From an uncultured Eisenbergiella sp. (GTDB lineage Bacteria > Bacillota > Clostridia > Lachnospirales > Lachnospiraceae): 57,348 nt of DNA. Position numbers and translations under genes: made by a program. Position 1 is the first letter of the stretch. Each line of letters opens with the position of its first letter. Positions 52,204-57,348 of the stretch are shown in pieces. Location of the stretch: NCBI GenBank assembly GCA_947626995.1, contig CANQUI010000006.1, positions 1 through 57,348 on the forward strand, read 5' to 3'. The notes beneath the pieces are model-generated. The model was not told where the DNA came from, did no database searches, and saw only the letters and a program-made list of their open reading frames with translations.

Positions 52204-52740
52204 ATGGCAAAGTACAGAAAATTAGGCAGAACCTCTGATCAGAGGAAGGCTCTTTTGAGAAGTCAGGTGACCAGCCTGCTTTATCGGGGCAAGATCGTCA
52301 CCACGGAGGCCAAGGCGAAGGAGGTCCGCAAGATCGCAGAGGGCATTATCGCCATGGGAATCCGGGAAAAGGACAATTATGAAGTGGTAAAGGTAACCGC
52401 CAAGGTTCCCCGCAAGGACAAGAACGGCAGGAGAGTCAAGGAAGTGGTAGACGGCAGAAAGGTTACCGTATACGACGAAGTGGAAAAGGAGATCAAAAAG
52501 GATCTTCCCTCCCGCCTTCACGTAAGACGCCAGATGCTGAAGGTCTTCTATCCGGTCAAGGAAGTTCCCGCCGCCGGTGCGGGCCGGAAAAAGGGCACCA
52601 AGAACATTGATATGCCCGCAAAGGTATTCGATGAGATCGCTCCCAAATACGCGGACCGCAAGGGCGGTTATACGAGAATCGTCAAACTCGGTCAGCGCAA
52701 GGGCGACGCGGCGATGGAAGTCGTGCTGGAATTGATCTGA
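52204..52740 (+). CDS. rplQ: 50S ribosomal protein L17, enlarged form
   Basis: 178-residue L17 near the tunnel exit. The conserved ends are normal: [20 protein letters not shown] at the start and [20 protein letters not shown] at the end. The protein is about 55 residues longer than the 120-residue Bacillus protein because of a charged insert at about residues 54-102 ([20 protein letters not shown] within it) and a small Gly/Lys-rich insert near 124-134. Ribosome site GGAAAGGAAAG. A weak terminator follows. Confidence 0.95.
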   Translation: MAKYRKLGRTSDQRKALLRSQVTSLLYRGKIVTTEAKAKEVRKIAEGIIAMGIREKDNYEVVKVTAKVPRKDKNGRRVKEVVDGRKVTVYDEVEKEIKKDLPSRLHVRRQMLKVFYPVKEVPAAGAGRKKGTKNIDMPAKVFDEIAPKYADRKGGYTRIVKLGQRKGDAAMEVVLELI

Positions 52741-52766
52741 GACGAAAAAAGAAATGAGAAGCAGAG

Positions 52767-52795
52767 GAGCCGTGCAGAAATGTACGGCTCTTTAT
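52767..52795 (+). terminator. Hairpin terminator after rplQ (weak)
   Basis: GAGCCGTGCA (52767-52776), a GAAA tetraloop and TGTACGGCTC (52781-52790), then TTTAT. It has a strong 10-bp stem with a short T-tract, so it probably terminates partially, letting some transcription enter the ecf genes. Confidence 0.6.
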
Positions 52796-52813
52796 GCAAC
52801 AGGACGCAGGGAT

Positions 52814-53674
52814 ATGAACATCATTGAAACCAGTCATATGAGTTATGATTATATCAAATATGACGAGGAAGGAAACGCGGCGGGCCGGACGCGGGCCATC
52901 CGCGACGTCAGCCTTTCGGTGAAGCCGGGACAGTTTATTGCCATTTTGGGGCATAACGGTTCCGGAAAATCCACCCTCGCCAAGCACATCAACGCGCTGC
53001 TTGTCCCTACGGAGGGCACCGTGGTGGTGGACGGGAAAAACACGTCGGACGCGGCCAACGTATGGGACGTGCGCCAGTGTGCCGGAATGGTGTTCCAAAA
53101 TCCCGACAATCAGATCATCGGACAGGTGGTGGAGGAAGACGTGGGGTTTGGCCCCGAGAACATGGGAGTCCCCACCGAGGAGATCTGGCAGCGGGTGGAG
53201 GAAAGCCTGAAGGCGGTGGGCATGTACGCCTACCGGAAATATTCTCCCAATAAGCTTTCGGGCGGACAAAAGCAGCGGGTATCCATTGCCGGCGTGCTGG
53301 CCATGCACCCCAAATGTATCGTGTTAGACGAGCCCACGGCGATGCTGGATCCCAACGGGAGAAAGGATGTGATCCGCGCCGCCCGGGCGCTCAATCAGGT
53401 GGAAGGGATCACGATCCTGCTCATCACGCACTATATGGAGGAAGTGATCTACGCGGATACCGTGCTGGTCATGGACGGGGGAGAGGTGGTCATGCAGGGG
53501 ACGCCGCGGGAAATTTTCTCCCAGGTAGAGCGGTTAAAAGAGCTGCGTCTGGATGTGCCGCAGGTCACGCTTCTGGCCTATGAATTAAAAAAAAGCGGGC
53601 TGCCCCTTCCGGACGGCATCCTGACGGCCGACGAGCTGGCCGCAGAACTCAAAAAAGTGGGACCCGCCCGCTGA
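52814..53674 (+). CDS. ecfA1: ECF transporter ATPase EcfA1
   Basis: 286-residue ATPase of the shared energy-coupling module used by vitamin/metal S-components. Walker A is GHNGSGKST (about 55-63), then the Q-loop [10 protein letters not shown], signature LSGGQKQR, Walker [12 protein letters not shown] and the switch His in [13 protein letters not shown] 52814 is chosen over an upstream in-frame ATG at 52754 that lies within the terminator. It is followed by ecfA2, ecfT and truA. Confidence 0.95.
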   Translation: MNIIETSHMSYDYIKYDEEGNAAGRTRAIRDVSLSVKPGQFIAILGHNGSGKSTLAKHINALLVPTEGTVVVDGKNTSDAANVWDVRQCAGMVFQNPDNQIIGQVVEEDVGFGPENMGVPTEEIWQRVEESLKAVGMYAYRKYSPNKLSGGQKQRVSIAGVLAMHPKCIVLDEPTAMLDPNGRKDVIRAARALNQVEGITILLITHYMEEVIYADTVLVMDGGEVVMQGTPREIFSQVERLKELRLDVPQVTLLAYELKKSGLPLPDGILTADELAAELKKVGPAR

Positions 53675-53704
53675 CAGAAAAAAGCTGTGAACGAGGAAAG
53701 AAAG

Positions 53705-54562
53705 ATGGCGCTGCAACTGGAGCATGTAAGCTATATATACGGAGCGGATACCACGCTGTCGGTCCGGGCGCTGGACGATATCTGCCTGACGATTCCCGAC
53801 GGGCAGTTCATCGGTCTGATCGGGCATACCGGTTCCGGCAAATCCACGCTGGTACAGCATTTAAACGGCCTGATCGCGCCCACCGCAGGCGTGGTTTCTT
53901 ACAACGGCAGAAATATCTGGGAAAAGGGCTATCCCAGAAAGGAACTGCGCAGCCAGGTGGGGCTTGTGTTTCAGTATCCCGAACACCAGCTTTTTGAGGT
54001 GGACGTGTTTTCCGATGTCTGTTTCGGCCCCAAAAATCTGGGACTTCCCGAGGCGGAGGTGCACGCGCGGGCGCAGCGGGCGCTGGAACTGGTGGGGATT
54101 TCGGAAGAATATTATAAACAGTCCCCCTTTGAGCTGTCCGGCGGTCAGAAACGCCGGGTGGCCATCGCCGGCGTGCTGGCCATGCAGCCAAAGATCCTCG
54201 TGCTGGATGAGCCCACGGCGGGGCTGGATCCAAGAGGCAGGGACGAGATCCTGGGACAGATCGCCCTTTTAAAAAAGGAGACCAGGATCAGCGTAGTGCT
54301 GGTCTCTCACAGCATGGAGGACGTGGCGAACTATGTGGAACGCATCGTGGTGATGAATCAGGGGCGGATCCTGTATGACGACGCGCCCGCGGCCGTATTT
54401 AGCCATGTGAAGGAACTGGAGGAAGTGGGGCTTGCCGCGCCGCAGGTAACGTATATTCTGCACCGGCTGGCACAGGAAGGATTCGACGTGGATGGAAGGG
54501 CAACCACCATAACGGAGGCCAGGGATACCATCCTGAGGGCGGTAAGGAAGAAGCAGGTATGA
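53705..54562 (+). CDS. ecfA2: ECF transporter ATPase EcfA2
   Basis: 285-residue partner ATPase. Walker A is GHTGSGKST, then FQYPEHQLFE, signature LSGGQKRR, Walker B LVLDEPTAGLD and the switch His in VVLVSHSMEDV. ATG 53705 has GAGGAAAG upstream; GTG 53687 would add six residues. It overlaps ecfT by ATGA. Confidence 0.95.
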   Translation: MALQLEHVSYIYGADTTLSVRALDDICLTIPDGQFIGLIGHTGSGKSTLVQHLNGLIAPTAGVVSYNGRNIWEKGYPRKELRSQVGLVFQYPEHQLFEVDVFSDVCFGPKNLGLPEAEVHARAQRALELVGISEEYYKQSPFELSGGQKRRVAIAGVLAMQPKILVLDEPTAGLDPRGRDEILGQIALLKKETRISVVLVSHSMEDVANYVERIVVMNQGRILYDDAPAAVFSHVKELEEVGLAAPQVTYILHRLAQEGFDVDGRATTITEARDTILRAVRKKQV

Positions 54563-55365
54563 TAAGAGAGATCACGTTGGGACAATATTATCAGACGCAG
54601 TCCGTGCTGCACGGACTGGACAGCCGGGTCAAGCTGGTGGGCACCCTGACCTACATCCTTTCGCTTTTTGTGGTCAACAACTTTTTGGGGTATCTGCTGG
54701 CGGCGGTTTTTCTGGCGATCTGTATCCTGTTGTCCCATGTTCCTTTCCGGTACATGATTAAGGGAATGAAGGCGGTTTTATTTTTGATGCTGTTTGCCGC
54801 GACCCTCAATCTGTTTCTGACACCGGGGGAGGCCGTGGTGCGCATCTGGAAGCTGCAGATCACGGACGCGGGGATTGCCATGGCCGCCAAAATGGCGATC
54901 CGGCTGACGCTTCTGATCATCGGTTCCTCCCTGATGACGCTGACCACCACGCCCAATCATTTGACCGACGGCCTGGAGAGTCTTCTTGGCCCTTTCAAAA
55001 AATGGAAGGTTCCCGTTCATGAGGTGGCGATGATGATGTCCATTGCGCTGCGGTTCATCCCGATCCTGCTGGAGGAAACGGACAAGATCATGAAAGCCCA
55101 GATCGCCAGAGGGGCGGATTTTGACAGCGGGAATCTGCTGCAGAAGGCGAAAGCCATGGTCCCGCTGCTGGTGCCGCTTTTTGTAGCGGCGTTTCGCCGG
55201 GCCAACGATCTGGCGCTGGCCATGGAAGCCCGCTGTTACCGGGGCGGGGAGGGACGAACCAAGATGAAACCTCTCGTCTATCATACAAACGATTATCTGG
55301 CCTATGCCGTCCTGGCAATTTATCTGACGGTTCTGATCGTGGCAGGGAGGATACTGCAGTTATGA
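54559..55365 (+). CDS. ecfT: ECF transporter transmembrane protein EcfT
   Basis: 268-residue scaffold membrane protein coupling EcfA1/A2 to S-components. It has four to six helices and the two coupling-helix Ala-Arg-Gly-type motifs, AQIARGADFDSG (near 178) and MEARCYRGGEGRT (near 225). No S-component gene is adjacent, so this is a group II, shared module. It overlaps both neighbours by ATGA. Confidence 0.94.
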   Translation: MIREITLGQYYQTQSVLHGLDSRVKLVGTLTYILSLFVVNNFLGYLLAAVFLAICILLSHVPFRYMIKGMKAVLFLMLFAATLNLFLTPGEAVVRIWKLQITDAGIAMAAKMAIRLTLLIIGSSLMTLTTTPNHLTDGLESLLGPFKKWKVPVHEVAMMMSIALRFIPILLEETDKIMKAQIARGADFDSGNLLQKAKAMVPLLVPLFVAAFRRANDLALAMEARCYRGGEGRTKMKPLVYHTNDYLAYAVLAIYLTVLIVAGRILQL

Positions 55366-56126
55366 GAGAGGAAGAAAACGGATCGCGGCGGCGCCGGATC
55401 TGTCTGATCGTAGCCTATGACGGAACGGCGTATAACGGCTGGCAGTATCAGTCAAACGGCGTGACCATAGAAGAAACGCTCAACCGGGCGCTGGGCGAGC
55501 TGACGGGCGAAAAGATCGCCGTCATCGGCGCCAGCCGCACGGACGCGGGCGTCCACGCGCGCTGTAATGTGGCGGTATTCGATACCGACGCGCGGATGCC
55601 GGCGGGCAGCTTTCCCTACGCCTTAAACCAGCGGCTGCCCAAGGATATCCGGATCCGCGGCGCAAAAGAGGTGGATCTGTCCTGGCACCCGCGCAGGTGC
55701 AAAAGCGTAAAGACCTATGAATACCGGATTTTAAATGACGAATTTCCCGATCCCACGAACCGGCTTTACGCCTATTTTACCTATCGGGCCCTGGATGTGG
55801 AAAAAATGCGGCAGGGCGCGGCTTATCTGGTGGGAGAACACGATTTTAAGAGCTTTTGCAGCATCCATACCCAGGCGCTGACCACCGTGCGCACCATCAC
55901 GAAACTGGAGGTGGATTGCCAGGATCGCCAGATCGTGATCCGCGTGGCAGGGACGGGCTTTTTATATCACATGGTCCGTATCCTCGCAGGCACCCTGCTG
56001 GAGATCGGAGAAGGCAAATATCCGCCCGAACGGATGAAAGAGATTTTGGATGCAAAAGACAGGAACGCCGCGGGTCCTACCGCGCCGGCCTGCGGCCTGA
56101 CCCTGACGGCATACGAGTTTTTATAA
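55362..56126 (+). CDS. truA: tRNA pseudouridine(38-40) synthase TruA
   Basis: 254-residue enzyme making pseudouridine at tRNA positions 38-40. The catalytic Asp lies in GASRTDAGVHARCNVAVF near residue 60. AYDGTAYNGWQYQ at the start and GFLYHMVRILAGTLLEIGEG near residue 205 are canonical. It starts inside the ecfT stop and ends before the rplM promoter. Confidence 0.96.
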   Translation: MREEENGSRRRRICLIVAYDGTAYNGWQYQSNGVTIEETLNRALGELTGEKIAVIGASRTDAGVHARCNVAVFDTDARMPAGSFPYALNQRLPKDIRIRGAKEVDLSWHPRRCKSVKTYEYRILNDEFPDPTNRLYAYFTYRALDVEKMRQGAAYLVGEHDFKSFCSIHTQALTTVRTITKLEVDCQDRQIVIRVAGTGFLYHMVRILAGTLLEIGEGKYPPERMKEILDAKDRNAAGPTAPACGLTLTAYEFL

Positions 56127-56151
56127 TTTCGCGCCGCCGGCAAAAAAAAGA

Positions 56152-56180
56152 TTGACACGCGCAAAAGCGTATAATATAAT
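56152..56180 (+). promoter_or_regulatory. rplM-rpsI promoter
   Basis: Perfect TTGACA (56152-56157), 17-nt spacer, perfect TATAAT (56175-56180): the strongest promoter in the window. It leaves a leader of about 157 nt. Confidence 0.85.
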
Positions 56181-56186
56181 ATTTCA

Positions 56187-56343
56187 GTGTGACGGTATCC
56201 TGCGTGTTTCGCCTGCCCCGGAGAAATACGGCAGATACGGCGGTTTGCGACAGCGCCGCCTCCGTTATAAACAGTGTTCCGTTCCATTCCCAGTTCGGAA
56301 GACGCACATGGACCATGACCTGTAAATTGTATGGAGGTACATT
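56187..56343 (+). promoter_or_regulatory. Leader of rplM-rpsI, possible L13 leader
   Basis: About 157 nt between the start site and rplM. It contains GGCGG (56239-56243)/CCGCC (56256-56260) and several short complementary segments. Autoregulatory L13 leaders are known upstream of rplM in Firmicutes; I cannot confirm a match to that model by eye. Confidence 0.4.
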
Positions 56344-56772
56344 ATGAAAACATTTATGGCTAACCCGGCTAAGATTGATAGAAAATGGTATGTGATAGAT
56401 GCGCAGGGTCAGACGCTGGGACGCCTGGCATCGGAGATTGCCAAGATCCTGAGAGGCAAGAACAAGCCTGAATTTACCCCTCATGAGGACACCGGCGATT
56501 ATGTGATCGTCGTCAACGCGGAAAAGATCCGTGTGACCGGCAAGAAGATGGACCAGAAGGTCTATTTCCATCATTCCGATTATGTGGGCGGCATGAAAGA
56601 GATGACCCTGAAAGAAAAGCTGGATAAGAAGCCCGAGCAGGTGATCGAGCTTGCGGTAAAGGGGATGCTTCCCAAGGGACCTTTAGGAAGACAGATGTTC
56701 ACCAAACTTCATGTATACGCCGGACCGGACCACAAGCATGCGGCGCAGAAGCCTGAAGTTCTGACGTTTTAA
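56344..56772 (+). CDS. rplM: 50S ribosomal protein L13
   Basis: 142-residue L13, an early 50S assembly protein. [40 protein letters not shown] and the C-terminal LKVYAGPDHPH-like segment (here [17 protein letters not shown]) are canonical. It forms a two-gene operon with rpsI. Confidence 0.97.
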   Translation: MKTFMANPAKIDRKWYVIDAQGQTLGRLASEIAKILRGKNKPEFTPHEDTGDYVIVVNAEKIRVTGKKMDQKVYFHHSDYVGGMKEMTLKEKLDKKPEQVIELAVKGMLPKGPLGRQMFTKLHVYAGPDHKHAAQKPEVLTF

Positions 56773-56802
56773 CTAAGGGAATCGAGAAGGAGGAAGAAAA
56801 AA

Positions 56803-57198
56803 ATGGCTAACGCAGCAAGATATTACGGAACTGGAAGAAGAAAAAGCTCCATTGCCAGAGTATATCTGGTACCCGGCAACGGCGCTGTAACGATCAATAA
56901 AAGGAACATTGACGAGTATTTCGGACTGGAGACCTTAAAGGCCATTGTCCGTCAGCCCCTTGTGGCCACCGACAATGTGGACAAATTCGATGTACTGGTG
57001 AATGTCAAGGGCGGCGGCTACACCGGACAGGCGGGCGCGATCCGTCACGGCATTGCAAGAGCCCTTCTGGAAGCCGACGCAGATTACAGGCCCGTACTCA
57101 AAAAGGCCGGTTTTCTGACCCGCGATCCCCGTATGAAGGAGAGAAAGAAGTACGGCCTCAAAGCCGCCCGTCGCGCGCCGCAGTTTTCAAAGAGATAA
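56803..57198 (+). CDS. rpsI: 30S ribosomal protein S9
   Basis: 131-residue S9, whose C-terminal tail reaches the P-site tRNA ([12 protein letters not shown], the conserved Arg-rich SKR end). [20 protein letters not shown] and [19 protein letters not shown] are canonical. Ribosome site AGAAGGAGG. A nested hairpin terminator follows. Confidence 0.97.
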   Translation: MANAARYYGTGRRKSSIARVYLVPGNGAVTINKRNIDEYFGLETLKAIVRQPLVATDNVDKFDVLVNVKGGGYTGQAGAIRHGIARALLEADADYRPVLKKAGFLTRDPRMKERKKYGLKAARRAPQFSKR

Positions 57199-57210
57199 GC
57201 AGTTATCTGC

Positions 57211-57279
57211 GAACCAAGACGCATATACAAAGCCCCAGGATGCTCGCATCCAAGGGGCTTTTGTTTTGCGTCTTGGTTC
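57211..57279. repeat. 12-bp perfect inverted repeat enclosing the rpsI terminator
   Basis: GAACCAAGACGC (57211-57222) and GCGTCTTGGTTC (57268-57279) are perfect inverted copies flanking the terminator hairpin, giving a 69-nt nested structure. Confidence 0.8.
57230..57267 (+). terminator. Rho-independent terminator of rplM-rpsI
   Basis: AAGCCCC (57230-57236)/GGGGCTT (57254-57260) with inner GGATG/CATCC around CTCG, then TTGTTTT. Confidence 0.85.
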
Positions 57280-57293
57280 ATAGGAACGCAAGA

Positions 57294-57348
57294 ATGACCT
57301 TGACTGCGGAACTGGCAAAGCTGAACGCAGAATATGAGCGCGACGGCG
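57294..57348 (+). CDS. Possible start of the next gene (cut by window end)
   Basis: ATG 57294, seven nt after AGGAA, opens a frame that reads MTLTAELAKLNAEYERDG to the last base. It is too short to identify, and no promoter is obvious in the 15 nt after the inverted repeat. Confidence 0.3.
   Translation, partial: MTLTAELAKLNAEYERDG

Noticed and set aside
1-57348. tRNA, rRNA, CRISPR arrays, insertion sequences, prophage or toxin-antitoxin genes
   Set aside because: None seen: no regular spaced repeats, no transposase or integrase motifs, and no rRNA or tRNA-like cloverleaf noticed on either strand.

Overview
The window looks like a chromosomal segment of an anaerobic, fairly GC-rich Bacillota/Clostridia bacterium, most likely Lachnospiraceae or a close relative. 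Pointers are the complete S10-spc-alpha ribosomal block with rpsD inside the alpha operon, a KOW-domain gene between map and infA, a zinc-type S14 and L36, an enlarged L17, an anaerobic class III ribonucleotide reductase, and clean -35/17/-10 SigA-type promoters. I see no rRNA, tRNA, CRISPR, insertion sequence or prophage.

Layout. 1-1.6 kb (minus): tag, a 42-codon stub carrying only the DinB catalytic N-terminus, and a TauE-like permease. 1.7-9.15 kb (plus): a MATE exporter, a GPH-type sugar symporter, a heterodimeric ABC exporter with one degenerate ATP site, and an orphan glycosyltransferase-like protein. 9.3-27.1 kb (plus): a tightly coupled polysaccharide operon behind one strong AT-rich promoter. 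Its core is a Pel-like synthase set: SDR-PelD fusion, PelE, a GT-C-like membrane protein, a membrane-anchored PelA/DUF2194-like protein, PelF (GT4) and PelG. It continues with two more GT4s, two GT8s, a DPM1-like GT2 and a doubly anchored type I pullulanase. It ends at a bidirectional terminator shared with a convergent flippase. 28.7-35.9 kb: a zinc-ribbon methyltransferase, nrdD-nrdG, a divergent Crp/Fnr regulator with a DUF2752 gene, an RlmI-like methyltransferase and nagA. 35.9-57.2 kb (plus): S10-spc-alpha genes, then ecfA1-ecfA2-ecfT-truA and rplM-rpsI.

How it works together. In the Pel-like operon, PelF is the probable polymerase and PelG the probable membrane conduit. PelD is the likely c-di-GMP-responsive scaffold: its RxxD site is kept while GGDEF is lost. 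The PelA-like protein sits outside the membrane. The extra transferases and the pullulanase suggest a decorated or alpha-glucan-linked product; this is inference.

Most unusual non-coding signals: two tandem hairpins with nearly identical 16-nt loops between rpoA and rplQ; a hairpin-dense 379-nt gap between rpmJ and rpsM; a 300-nt rpsJ leader containing a 23-codon ORF; and NrdR-like boxes inside the nrdD promoter, beside a palindrome facing the Crp/Fnr gene.
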